Of a stretch of 64,000 nucleotides of DNA, positions 43,197 to 54,603 are shown piece after piece. Origin of the DNA: Bactrocera neohumeralis (Eukaryota > Arthropoda > Insecta > Diptera > Tephritidae); assembly GCF_024586455.1 (NCBI RefSeq), contig NW_026089624.1:12739341-12803340 (forward strand), given 5' to 3'. A model generated the notes under the pieces. It had not been told where the DNA came from. It saw only the letters and a list, made by a program, of their open reading frames with translations, and searched no databases. Numbering within the stretch: position 1 is the first letter of the stretch; each line of letters opens with the position of its first letter. The position numbers were made by a program, and so were the translations under genes.

Positions 43197-45434
43197 TTTA
43201 TTTTTTTTTTTTTTGTTTCCGAAGGGGGAATCTTCTAAAGATACAACCAGGGTGGGACTGATAGCATGCATGATTCATATTGTCCGCTAGGTTACACCTC
43301 TTTCGGGACCACGCCCAGACAGTAATAAATAACTATGCTGGACTTGCGAAACAGTATGCCTACGTACTAAACCCTTAACTCCGGCTGCTGTAGCTTGTAT
43401 TCGGACCTGCGGAACCGCCGTTAAGCACTACATCGCAGGGCCAAGCGGGGCGATAAACTGCCTCTTCACGACCTACCGATCGGGTAATTCATGTGGTCTT
43501 ATGCTTCTTCGCTGCCTTTCTTTCACTCTGAGTTATAGGAGCGCTATTGCGGCCCAATCTTTCATTTTAGACCACAGCAGCTGTGATCGCAGCATGTGAC
43601 TCACTATGTTGTCGGGCGTTATGCTTTCATTTGTCAGCTTTTCTGTAGTCTCTCTCTCTACTACATACCGCGAGCAGGTGAAAACGACGTGCTCTACATT
43701 TTCTGCGGCATTTCCGCAGAAGGAACATTGTGTTTCGTCATCGACAAAATTTGTTTAGGGATTCCCTGAAACAGCCATGGCCCGATAAGAACTGCGGTAA
43801 GTTGGAATCTGTCTCTCCGTGTAGTCTGTCGATCCAGGCTGGTACATTCTTAATTAATCTATGGGTCCATCTTCCTTTATCTACAGCATCCCATCGCTTT
43901 TGCCACTCATCGAGACTTGTCTTCCTCTCCTTTTTGCGCTCGTCGACAGTTAGGCGCCTATTCACTGTTTTTGTTTTACGGTAGACTTTACTTAGCTCAG
44001 AGGCCACTATATCCGGTGGCATAAGACCAGATATGATAGCACTCGTCTCGTGCGACACCGTTCTAAATGCACAGGCAACTCTCAGGGCACATAGCCTGGA
44101 CGTAGCCTTTGCCCTATTTACACAGGTTTTTTGACGCAGGGCTCCCCCATATGGGAGCTGCGTACATAAGCGTTGACTGGCTAACTTTGGCCAATCGAGC
44201 TCTCCTTCTTTGACCTGGGCCTTTAGCTTTCAATGTGCGCCTGGAAATTGAGCCTCGTATCGATCATACCGCCAAGGTACCTCAAAGAATTTTGCGTCAC
44301 AAAGTTATATCCATCTATGTTCAAGGTGACCGTTTCTAGGCTTTTTCTGCTCGTGATGAGCACTGCCTCTGTTTTTTCACCTGCAAGCTGCAGCTTGTTA
44401 CTCATTAGCCAGTCTTTAATTTTCGAAGCGGTCTCATTGCATATGTTCTGTATCTGCAAGAGTTCTTTAGCTACAATCGTTACGGTAATACCGTCCGCAT
44501 AGCCAATTATCTGTGCTTCTTTTGGCAGCGGTATTCGTAACACCCCATCGTACAGCACATTCCAAAGTAGTGGACCTAGTACGGAGCCTTGTGGTACTCC
44601 ACCTGCCACCGTGTAGCTTTTTGGACCTGCATCGGTATCGTACAACAGTATTCTGTCAGAGAAATAGCTGCTGCCTCTAATGCTCTCAGTATATGTGGCC
44701 AGTATGCCGACTTAAAAGCGTTTTTCACGTACAGCGTAACAACTGCGCAGTATTTTTTATCACCAAACGTCCATCTGGTGCCCTCTATGGCTTTGGCCGC
44801 AGTGTCCGTCACTTTCCCACTGCGTCTAGAGTGGGCCGATGTCTTCTGAATCCAAATTGGTTTTCAGATAACCCAGGAGACTCTTCTTCTAGGTGGCGTT
44901 CTAGACGTGTGCAAGTCAATCTTTCCAGTATATTGGCAATCGTGTCGATTATGGATTAGGCTCTCCAGCCGGTTTGTTTGGCTTTTGAAGAAGAACCAGC
45001 CGTTGTTTCTTCCATACTTTCGGGAAAACTCCTTCATTCAGACATCGTGTGTAGAGTTCGGTGAATACCCTCTTGTTATGGTTGATGGCAATTTTCAGTG
45101 CCTTGTTCGGAATGCCATCGAGTCCTGGAGCCTTTGCGTTCCCAAATATCTCTGCCACTTCCATTACGTCCTTCTCGCCTACAGTTGCAGATTCCATCAT
45201 GGTTGGTAACCTTCTACTCGATTGTGGTTCTTGCGTTGGGAAAAGCGTTTGCACCACCTTTTCTAGGAGAATCGGACAGGTTGGTGCTTGACTTTTAACC
45301 CCTCTGATTTTCGCCATCACTATTTTATACGCGTCACCCCACGGATTCTCGTCCACCTTTTCACAAAGTTCTTTAAAACTCTAAAACCTACTTCTTTTGA
45401 TAGCCTTTATGAGTTCTTTACGTCTTTTAAAATT
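43197..45434 (-). mobile_element. R1-clade non-LTR retrotransposon, 5' part in gap
   Basis: Antisense element with a poly(A) tail (T-run 43197-43214), a 300-bp 3' UTR, an RT-bearing ORF2 and a 5' side lost in the assembly gap at 45435. It is inserted in the 1-kb repeat. No flanking ribosomal DNA, so not a site-specific R1 insertion. Confidence 0.85.
43533..45356 (-). pseudogene. R1-type ORF2 relic with lost catalytic Asp
   Basis: The reverse transcriptase part starts with NPWGDAYKIVMAKI and NAKAPGLDGIPNKALK (45356-44949). It then has WPHILRALEA (44812-44576) and GGVPQGSVLGPLLWNVLYD (44645-44223). The catalytic box reads YADG where YADD is required, so the second Asp is lost. KLQLAGEKTEAVLITSRK and the thumb region follow. 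A later frame (44058-43738) carries DERKKERKTSLDEWQKRW. The C-terminus has a degraded CCHC finger (CSFCGNAAENVEHVVFTC in mixed frames near 43700) and ends at the stop at 43533. Several shifts and the Asp change make it inactive. Confidence 0.85.
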
Positions 45435-45534
45435 NNNNNNNNNNNNNNNNNNNNNNNNNNNNNNNNNNNNNNNNNNNNNNNNNNNNNNNNNNNNNNNNNN
45501 NNNNNNNNNNNNNNNNNNNNNNNNNNNNNNNNNN
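45435..45534. other. Assembly gap (100 N)
   Basis: Exactly 100 N between the R1 relic and the BEL relic. Confidence 0.99.
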
Positions 45535-46260
45535 AGCTTACTCTTAGTATTAAATCCATTTCTAGACACGAAAGGTCCGCTTCGCGCGAATGGTCGGCTT
45601 GCTAATTCAAGCCTAACATACAATGAACGCCACCCTATAATAATACCAGATAGGTGTCCATTTGCCACCTTATTCATCGCATATATCCACATACTACTGC
45701 TCCACGCCGAACATCGCCTCTTACAACATATGGTCAACTAAGAGTTGTATATACCCTAACTTAAGCCCCAAATAAAGAAGTGCATTTTCATGTGCAAGAT
45801 CTGCACTATGCATGAGCAGAAAATGGCAGCAGTTCCACCTGAACGTTGCAATTTTGCTCTACCCTTCACCACCACAGAGTCGACTTTGCTGGGCCTTTTC
45901 AGATAAAGGCGTCCATGCTAAGATCTCACACCCTAATGAAAGGCTATGTGGCTGTCTTTGTATGTTAGCTATGTACTAATCATACGATGGAGGCTTTTCT
46001 CGCGTCATTTGCTCGCTTCGCAGACGACGTGACTTTCCATCAAAAATCATGAGCGATAATTGCAAAACATTTATCGGAGCACAAAGCGCTACAGAAAACA
46101 GTTTGTAGATTTCATAAAACAAATCTCACCAGACATTGCCCAAAAATACGCTCCACATGGTATCAATTGGCAGTAATCAGCTGTAAAAACCTTCAAAACT
46201 CATTGCAAGAAGTTAGCTGGCAACTATAAATTCAATTATGACGAATTTACGACATTGTTA
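45535..46260 (+). pseudogene. pol: BEL 3 integrase relic
   Basis: Closely follows the BEL 1 integrase: LVLNPFLDTKGPLRANGRLA (45540-45600), CKICTM near 45800, then LGLFR- and KGYVAVFVC-type text near 45890-45960 with shifts. Unlike BEL 1 it retains core text: IMSDNCKTFIGAQSA (second catalytic Asp, about 46050), YAPHGINWQ, and KTHCKKLAGNYKFNYDEFTTL (about 46190-46260). Stops are frequent. It is cut on the left by the gap. Confidence 0.82.
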
Positions 46261-46261
46261 A

Positions 46262-46620
46262 TTAGAATTGAACACCAGCGCCTTGAACAATCACGGCAAA
46301 CTCGCCGTCAACCGTTGCACGCAGTGCAATCTAAGCAACCCCGACGTCGCTACCGAATGAGCCACCTCGAATCCGATGTCGCTCTCACAGGTAGCCACAC
46401 TGCGGCATATTTAAAGCGATGTCACCACGGCAACGCCAGCAGGTTGTCCGGGCCCATGCCATTGCCTGTCGCGTGTACGTCCGGCTATGTATGCCAAATG
46501 TGTATGCTTCCACACCATACTATGCTACACCGCATCACCAGCCCCGAGACCGGGCGACACTTTGCCTCACACAACCGCTGGGGTAAAAGACGTTCCAAAC
46601 GACAGCAACCGCGAAGGCCA
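46262..46620 (+). pseudogene. BEL 3 zinc-knuckle ORF relic
   Basis: Degraded counterpart of the ORF at 28682-29071. CHHGNASRLSGPMPL parallels the middle of that ORF in a shifted frame, and YVCQMCMLPHHTMLH is its third Cys/His cluster, here with both Cys present. Several frames are mixed. Confidence 0.6.
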
Positions 46621-46670
46621 ATAACCCCCCTAGAGGACTCACGTCCGAGTTTTTATATTCAAATTTGATA

Positions 46671-46988
46671 CATACAAGTATATACAGTGAGTACGGAAAA
46701 GGTGGTATATAAGATAAAACAGTGCCAATCCCTCTTAACTGCCTGCATCTTGCTGCATCTCACGTTTTGTTTCCTGAAATATATAGATATTATTGTTTTA
46801 AGTTCCACTCGCTCATGTACCATATTATATTTTATTTATCACAAACACACAAATTTCAAAACTATTGTATGTAGTAGCTCATACATTAACACACATATTT
46901 ACGCTGGTTTGTGGGCGAAGCTGTTACAGCGTAAAGGGAAACGGTGACAATCGACGTTCGATCGTTTGTGTATTCGGCACAGGTCGGA
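46671..46988. other. Unassigned stretch
   Basis: About 0.3 kb of AT-rich sequence without recognisable coding or repeat content. Confidence 0.4.
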
Positions 46989-47051
46989 TTTTCCACCAAC
47001 AACACAATGTTGTGACGCTTTGTCGTCACGTCAGTCCTTCGACACATTGAT
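46989..47051 (+). repeat. Older dispersed repeat, left part of a split copy
   Basis: Matches 52437-52499 at roughly 75-80 percent by eye (CAACAACACAATGTTGTGACG against CAACGACAAAATGTTATAACG and so on). The match stops at TTGAT (47047-47051) and resumes at 49620. Confidence 0.75.
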
Positions 47052-49619
47052 AGCACAGCCAGTGAAAAACGTAGAATCGTGGCAATGTGTCAGCTGCCAC
47101 GACCTATCTTATGGGCGCGCAATGTAACTGAAGCGCTGAACACATAGAGAGCGACAGACTGCAAACTACATCTGTCAAATATTAAAATACACACGTTCTT
47201 ATGGACACTGTTATTTTGACAGCTGCACGACTACACGACTGCAGGCCGACAGTTGTCGTTCTCGCTAACTTCAATATCCTCCTATATTTGCCAACGACAG
47301 TACGACGACAGTAGAGTTGACAGTAGAATGGAAGATAGAAAGAGGAGGTAGAGGGTGATGCCACTAATATGTAAAATGTAAAATTATTCACAGCTCTAAC
47401 AAACTTGAAGTTATTTTACAAATAAAAGCATAAATTAGCTATATTATAGCTCTATTATATCATTTGTAATAACAATTGATAATTTAAAGCAAAAATATTG
47501 ACCAATTTACTTATTATTTGCATAAAAAATTTCACTTTGAACAAAATATTAAAATTTCATTGAAGTGAAAGGAATTACTATGGCCATAACGAAATTGTGT
47601 ACATACAAAATGGACAACTGCGTGATTTTGTGTACATGCCGGCCATCGTGTTGTTGTTGCTTCTCAAAATGTACATGTAGTACGATGAACAACGACGTCT
47701 GTCGCAGTCATTGTGTTTACCACTTGAACAGTGAAAAACGCTTCTCCCTTCTCTCTGTGGAAACGTGTCAGCTGATTGCTCTCTCCCAACGCAGGGTTGC
47801 CAATATGGATACACTGTAGTAATTATCAACTTTTATAATTCAATATGTTCAATATGTTTGAAATTTTCATAAAATAACTCAAAATCAGAGTCGAATGCTA
47901 TTATTTATAAATATGTAAACTATTTTTAATACTTTGTTTTCAGTTTTGATATTTTATATTGTAAAAAATTGTAATTGAAAACAAAGATGTGCTCAAAACT
48001 ATATATGCGTATAGGGCAATGGCAACATTGTTCAAACGTAAACAAACAAAGATGGTTGATTTCTGCGTTTTTACCACGTTTTTTACTGTGCACATGAGGA
48101 AGGAAAAGGAAGGAAGGCAGTAGCGTTCACAGTATATACAGTAGATAACCTTTTCGTGGTAGCTTTCTGAGGGGTGAATAGCGGCCATCTTGGATTTTCA
48201 GAGGTAGCAACACAGTGCTGTATATATTGAAGCAGTAAATACTTAGCAAATTTATTCTATTAAATAACAAAAACTATAAATATTGTTGCTTAATATAAAA
48301 GGAAATTATTTATTAATGACATATATTTACTAATATTTGATTTAAACGCCATAGTGTGTCATGTTTCGCCCATAAAAATATCATTTACTGATAGTCAGAT
48401 ATTCTTTATGTAGTGAGTTCTTATTAATAAAAGCAGCTCTGTTCTTAGATTTCTCGGTGGTGAGTTTTCTTCTGAATGTATTTGTTTTCAATTGACAGAC
48501 AGAAAACATAAAACGGTTTGTATTCGTAAGTTTTTGAAATATTATTACCAATAATTTTAATTTGGAAAGAAGATATTTAGGCATTTGAAGCTGAATTTTT
48601 AATACATCGTTCTAATTCTCATCCGTATAGTATTTTTGATAATTTATTTTTGAATATTTAAGTTTTGCATTTTCCACACCACCCCAAAGGTTTGCAATAA
48701 AGCGCGTTACAGACTTTTTTTAGGTGTTCGGTTCTCCGGTAGGCCTATTTTCACCTTTTCAACTTAAAATAAAAATAATTAATAATTTACATAAAAATTT
48801 AATAAAAATATTGCACAAAATAATTTAATAATTAATAAAAATTGTTAAGCTCTCACAATAGATGCATCCAAAATCCTACAATTCTATTAAATATATTAAA
48901 ATACAGAAGCTATCTTTTAGAAGGGGAGGTAGTTACCTATGTGAAATGCTCAAAAATTTTATGTGCCGAAAATGAGGGCTGGCTGCCTGCTATTAAAAAT
49001 TCTTAAAGAAAAATATGTTCTAATTCTTATAAAAAGTATTTTAAAACGTTGGGTTGTGAATTTTCGTAGCAATAAAAAGGCTCTACAATTTTTAATATAA
49101 ACTTTATTATTAACACTAATATGTATTCTTATTAAAAACTTCGACATATCTTTCATTTCAAACTCAATTTCCAATTGATGTTTTCCTATAACGGCTAACG
49201 AGTTGTCAATTTGTATATGTCAAACGACAAATTACCACCCAGGATTGTATCCTACTGCATGCAAAAATTTGGAAATACTTGAAGCGTGTTTAAAAATTGC
49301 ACAAAAAAAAAAACTACTGATTTAACATTAAACAACAACTAATACCCCAATAAAATTGAACAGATATGCAAAGTAATTCAATATAATCACTTAAATAACG
49401 TAAACACTTGCATTATTTAATATCTTTTAAAGTCTCGGTCATCAAAATTTAAAATTTAAATGTAGTTTAAATGCTAACACAACACCCTGATTACCATGAA
49501 AGTAGCAAAAAAAGTGTAACACAACACCCTAAGATTTTCTAGAGGTGAGTATATGTATGTAAACAAAGAAAAGGTTTATTACTGTATATACTGAGGTAGC
49601 GTTTTTCACTGGCTGTGCT
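47052..49619. mobile_element. Unclassified TIR element, 2.57 kb
   Basis: Perfect 20-bp inverted termini: AGCACAGCCAGTGAAAAACG at 47052-47071 and its reverse complement at 49600-49619. Flanks TTGAT (47047-47051) and TTGAC (49620-49624) look like a 5-bp target duplication with one change. The uninterrupted paralogue at 52437-52550 has a single ATGAC at the matching place. The interior is AT-rich and without a transposase, so it is non-autonomous. CAGTGAAAAACG recurs at about 47728. A subterminal word (CAGTATATACAGTA followed by ATAA and CCTTTTC) occurs near 48131 and inverted near 49570. Class unknown. Confidence 0.68.
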
Positions 49620-49675
49620 TTGACTGTTTGACAAAACGTGAAATTCGGCCATTGGTTGTCCATGACAACGGAGAT
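49620..49675 (+). repeat. Older dispersed repeat, right part of a split copy
   Basis: Continues the match to 52495-52550: GACTGTTTGACAAAACGTGA and TTGGTTGTCC-ACAACGGAGAT. Confidence 0.75.
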
Positions 49676-50237
49676 TTCATTTGAAACAATGGGGGTATAT
49701 ACATATGTATGTATTTACATACAAAGTTGTGTGTAGACAAATCTACAAATATTATGCGTATGATTCTTTCAAATTTGTTTACATATACACATAATTACAT
49801 GCATATGTGAATCTGTGCGGCGGCTTGGACTTTTAAGATGTTATCAAAACTTCTTATGTCCAATGCATATATGTACATAAATATGTATCTTTATAAATCA
49901 AAATTGCGTGTCACGTTGTCCGCGATGGACTAAACTACTGAACCGATTTTAGAAAAATTTAGCACTCCGTGCCCAGTTTGAAGCAACTTAGAAGATAGGA
50001 TAGTCAAAACAATTCAAGTGAAAGCTGCATTAAATGGACTATCTATTAAGCGGGCATCTCCATTAACATATCGACCGGTCCCACAATTTGTTGATATTTA
50101 TTAAGTACAATTTACTAAGCGGATAATTGTAATAACTGGACAGAAAGGCTGGTTTGTCAGTGTCTGTTTATGGGAGATTTCACTGTATATATTTCTAAAC
50201 ATACGCATGAACTCACAATCCCCAAAAAAATATAATA
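49676..50237. other. Unassigned, with a Helitron-like 5' phrase
   Basis: Around 49890-49960 the text (TTTATAAATCAAAATTGCGT, ACTGAACCGATTTTAGAAAA) resembles Helitron 5' regions, but no end could be fixed. ATATGTACATAAATATG repeats precede it. No ORF. Confidence 0.35.
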
Positions 50238-50393
50238 CAGTTGAACTTCCATAACTCAAACTTCTATAATTCGAAGTTCTCCATAACTCGAACTCTTGAA
50301 TTAGCAACAGAAGTCAAATTGCATACAAATTTCCTGCCATAACTTGAAGTTTTTTTGTGGGTTATGGTAACTCGAGTTAGGGAAGTTCAACTG
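50238..50393. repeat. 156-bp pogo/Tigger-like MITE
   Basis: Perfect 13-bp inverted termini CAGTTGAACTTCC/GGAAGTTCAACTG, with imperfect extension (ATAACTC against GAGTTA). TA precedes the left end, but the right flank is CA, so the duplication is not intact. CAGT-type ends suggest pogo/Tigger ancestry (inference). Confidence 0.72.
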
Positions 50394-50801
50394 CAATTAT
50401 AATTTCCAGTAAAATGCCAAATCTTGAGGGCCATTTCCTCAATATCTCTTTGGCAGCCATTTGTCAGTTAAGTTCTGGCTAACTTGACCAAGATTCCTTG
50501 AAAAGCTTCTTTTTTTTTTAAATAGAACTGACATATGCTGTTAACCTAACTGAAAAAACACAAATTTGAAATTTTTGACTGTATTGAATAGTTTCTTATA
50601 GTATAAAATATATACCACAGCAATGCGTGGCCGGATCCAGTAGTATAAATATATAACTTACCAAACCTATGTATATAAATTAAATATTTAGGTAATAATA
50701 CAAATATTAGTATATTATACAGATTTTATAGAATTCATCATAATATAAGTCAATTTGCACATTTATACTTATGTGCTTTGATATCAAATATAATGAGAAT
50801 A
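50394..50801. other. AT-rich stretch, nothing recognised
   Basis: About 0.4 kb between the MITE and the mariner. No ORF or repeat I can support. Confidence 0.4.
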
Positions 50802-52091
50802 CGAGGGCTGCTATATATATTTCTGGCCTAATAATGAAAATAGGAATATTTATCAACGAAAATGGTTTTATTATTTTTGAAATATTCTCCATCAAGATTT
50901 ATACACTTTTGCATGCGCTCAAACCAACTCCAAGCACTTTTTCCACTCCGATTGAGACACCAGCAAAACATGGTTTTTGAATGCTTCAACAGCATCTTCT
51001 GGCGACGAAAATCGTTGACCACGCATTATTTTCTTGATGTGTGGGAATAACAAGAAGTCATTGGGTGCCAAGTCAAGGCTGTATGGCGGATGACCCATCA
51101 ATTCGACGTTTTGGCCGGTCAAAAAGGCACTCGTTTGAGCCGATGTGTGAGAGCTCGTATTGTCATGGTGCACAATGATTCGTCTTCTCTTGTTCGTTTT
51201 TCGAATTTCTCCGAAGACTTCAGGCAAACAAATGGTGGTGTACCACTCAGAATTGACCGTCCTACGTTTCTCAAGCGGAACAGTCGCCACATGACCAGTT
51301 TTGCCGAAGAAACAGGCGACCATTTGCTTCGAAGTGCTTCTTCCACGAACAACTTTCGTTGGATTTGGCTTGTCTTGGAAGACCCACATGGTCGACTGCG
51401 GTTTTGTTTCGGGCTCATACGCATAGATCCATGATTCGTCACCTGTGACGATCTTATAAACGTCTTTTGAAGCACCGCGATCGTATTTTTTCAGCATTTC
51501 TTTACACCAATCCACACGAGGCTTTTTTTGAGCGATTGTCAAATTGTGCGGGATCCAACGAGAACAAACCTTTTTTACGGCCAGGTGTTCATGCAATATC
51601 GAATGTATGCTGGTGGGAGAAATGCATAGGTATGCCTCTATCTGAAGGTATGTTACATGACAGTCTTGCACTATCAGTTCACATACGGCATCGATGTTTT
51701 CTGGCACAACGGATGTTTTTGGACGACCTTCACGGAATTCGTCTTTGAGCGAGCGTCGGCCACGATTGAATTCGTTGTACCAGTTTTCACAGTGCTATAG
51801 GATGGTGCTTCATAGCCATACAAAGATTTTAGTTCATCGATGCACTCTTGTCGTGATAATCCACGTCGAAAGTTGTGAAAAATTATCGCACGAAAATGTT
51901 CACGAGTTAATTCCATGTATTGGCCGAGATGAATTTTTTAATTCCCTGTAAATAAAACAATTCACCATTAAATGACAAAACGTTCTGAGTGATGTTATGC
52001 TAAAAAATGTCAAACTTTCCAATGGAAATGTCAGATTGCACCTGGCAACACTTAGTGTTGCCTAGGCCAGAAATGTATATAGCAGCCTCCG
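50802..52091 (-). mobile_element. Full-length mariner
   Basis: 1290 bp bounded by TA (50800-50801, 52092-52093). Inverted termini of about 30 bp share GGCTGCTATATA and ATTTCTGGCCTA and differ at four positions by my reading. Length and target site match intact mariners. Confidence 0.93.
50828..51916 (-). pseudogene. Mariner transposase, two frameshifts
   Basis: Reading starts at 51916 (MELTREHFRAIIFHNFRRGL) with the N-terminal DNA-binding domain, and shifts near 51780. It then runs 263 clean residues (51707-50919), with a second helix-turn-helix area (SPTSIHSILHEHLAVKK) and the linker WVPHxL as WIPHNL. All three catalytic Asp are present: TGDESW, VHHDN and SLDLAPND, the last two with the DD34D spacing of mariners. 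A second shift near 50945 moves the tail (WFERMQKCINLDGEYF) to another frame. The catalytic core is preserved, but the shifts and a stop prevent a full product. It belongs to a different mariner lineage from 312-1220. Confidence 0.9.
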
Positions 52092-52436
52092 TATCTATAA
52101 ATTATACATACAAATGTACATAGTCGTTTGCGTATTGTAAATATGCGAATTTGTAAGCGTACATTTCCAAACATTGAAATTTGCATTATTTTTCTAATTT
52201 AACACTGAAAATGCTGTTCTCGACCCCCTCAAGTTAAATGTTGATGAAATCCGCTAATAATTTTTTTGTGGTGAAATCCTTTAACAGAAACAAGTAAACT
52301 TACAAAAAGTGGAACGTTTCGACAATCGGCTCATCATGAACCTCCTCTATAATTCATCTTCTTTGCCCGCAAACTCACAGAAAACAGAAAAGGGTGACAA
52401 AATTGGCAACATTTAGAATATTTGCCAAATCATAAA
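52092..52436. other. AT-rich stretch, nothing recognised
   Basis: About 0.35 kb between the mariner and the dispersed repeat at 52437. No ORF. Confidence 0.4.
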
Positions 52437-52550
52437 TTTTCTGCCAACGACAAAATGTTATAACGCTTAGTCGTCGCGTCATTCTTTCAACATAATGACT
52501 CTTTGACAAGACATGAGCTTCGGCTTTTGGTTGTCCGCCACAACGGAGAT
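52437..52550 (+). repeat. Older dispersed repeat, uninterrupted copy
   Basis: The empty-site counterpart of 46989-47051 plus 49620-49675, with one ATGAC at 52495-52499. Family and full extent are unknown. Confidence 0.75.
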
Positions 52551-52854
52551 GCACAAAGATGTTTTCGGCACTTGTTATATCCTTATGAATGTTTGTGAAT
52601 ATGTAGTTTGTATTTGCTTTCGTAAACACACAGAAAAATGTGCCAAGAAACAATATATATATAGTACATATGTTTGCCCTGTGTAAGCTTCGCCTTATTT
52701 TGCTTGTCGGTCTATGTGCAGGAAATAAATTTTAAAAACTAATAAATTAATCTAACTCTGGCAACTCTCCTCGCGTACAACGAGAAATTTGTTTTATTTA
52801 TGTTTAAAACTTTGTGGCGAAAATATCTGAATTAAGTGATCTGTTAAGATAAGT

Positions 52855-53715
52855 TCTTCTTCTTCTTAATTGGCGTAGACACCGCTTACGCGATTATAGC
52901 CGAGTTAACAACAGCGCGCCAGTCGTTTCTTGTTTTCGCTACGTGGAGCCAATTGGATATTCCAAACGTAGCCAGGTCCTTCTCCACCTGGTCCTTCCAA
53001 CGGAGTGGAGGTCTTCCTCTTCCTCTGCTTCCCCCGGCGGGTACAGCGTCGAATACTTTCAGAGCTGGAGTGTCTCCGTCCATTCGGACAACATGACCTA
53101 GCCAGCGTAGCCGCTGTCTTTTAATTCGCGGAACTATGTCCATGTCGTCATATATCTCGTACAGCTCATCGTTCCATCGAATGCGATATTCGAGTGGCCA
53201 ACGCGCAAAGGACCATAAAAATTTCGCAGAACTTTTCTCTCGAAAACTCGCAACGTGGACTCATTAGTTGCTGACATCGTCCAAGCGTCTGCACCATATA
53301 GCATAGCTCACGGTAGTTGGCGCAGATTGTGGGGTCACCTTTCTTATGGATTGGGCATAGCACACTTAAATTCCAATCGTTGGGCATGCTTTCGTCCGAC
53401 CATATTTTACAAAGAAGCTGATGCATGCTCCTTATCAGTTCTTCGCCGCCGTGTTTGAATAGCTTGGCCGGCAATCCGTCGGCCCCTGCCGCTTTGTTGT
53501 TTTTCAGGCGCGCAATTGCTATTCGAACTTCTTCCTGGTCGGGTAATGGAACGTCTGCTCCATCGTCATCGATTGGGGAATCGGGTTCTCTTTCTCCTGG
53601 TGTTGTGCGTTCACTGCCATTCAGCAGGCTGGAGAAGTGTTCTCTCCATAATTTAAGAATGATCTGGGCATCAGTGACTAGATCACCTTTGGGGGTTCTA
53701 CAAGAGTATGTTCAC
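52855..53715 (-). pseudogene. RTE copy 3, RT core deleted
   Basis: Antisense RTE fragment keeping the 3' end: an AAG-repeat tail (CTTCTTCTTCTT at 52855) and the C-terminal region IKRQRLRWLGHVVRMDGDTP and GGSRGRGRPPLRWKDQVEKD (53143-52886). Here the frame is open where copy 1 has a stop. Near 53305 it jumps from sequence equal to about 5275 of copy 1 to about 4405, so the RT catalytic region is missing. Upstream text includes KIWSDESMPNDWNLSVLCPI and LFKHGGEELI. It ends 5' at the equivalent of about 4010. Confidence 0.88.
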
Positions 53716-54603
53716 CTAATGGTTATTTGTAACACCTAATTTTTTTCACATATAAAGTGTAAAACCTTCAATTATGTTTTCTATAAATGATTATAATTGA
53801 TTTTAAATATTACGTTTTAAATTTGTACATACATATATAAAAAATAGTCTTATATTTTCATATGTCCTTTGGCCATTCACATAATAAAACTGATCTAAAA
53901 TATGAAAAACAAAACTTGGTAGCACAAAAGGTAGTGAGAAAATAAGATAACCGCAACTAACCTAACTAGCTCTAATTCAACTTGATAACTTTGTTGTTGC
54001 TTCACTATATACTATATAAGCACAAAAGCGAACAGATGGCGAATCGAGGACAACTTGTATATCTCACAAATCAAATTTGCATAGGACATAGTAAAGTAAA
54101 GATAGTAAGGATTTTGTTGACAACTACCAGAGAATAAGAAGTAATATAGAATGCGCATCATGGCAAATGACAAAATTTCAGTTTCCGGTGCGGGCGGTAA
54201 GCAACAGGGGGAATTTGGTTAGCAGAACTTGAACAACGGAATTATGTTAGATTTCATATTCTTTACATTGCGAAAATATGCATGAAGTTGAACTTTTGGA
54301 ACGTCGCGCCTATTCGTAAATTCTTGTTGCTTTTTCGTAATATGTCGTGTTTTTTGTTGTTGGCTTTTTCAAAGAAGCAATGGTTTGTATTTGCGATCAA
54401 GTCTGTTTTTGTATTTACGAGTAAAAACAAAAATGCAGAAGCAGTGACGCTTTGCAGTGTATATTTCAAAAGAATTTTAGCATTGAATTGACTTTTGTTT
54501 TTGAATATGCTCTGTTTAGAGCATGTGTGCATATGTTAATATGCGATTGATCTTCTACGTGAATGGATGTATGCTCCCTTGCGCTTGAAACAAATTTTGA
54601 TTT
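53716..54603. other. Unassigned stretch
   Basis: About 0.9 kb, AT-rich. Short open frames on both strands (54263-54532) overlap each other and show no domain. Confidence 0.4.

Noticed and set aside
47565..47819. 84-codon Cys-rich ORF
   Set aside because: Cys codons come from TGT/TGC-rich low-complexity sequence inside the TIR element. An equally long ORF runs on the other strand, and there is no convincing signal peptide or knottin spacing.
54263..54532. Small membrane-protein-like ORFs on both strands
   Set aside because: The two frames are antisense to each other, AT-rich, and neither has supporting context.
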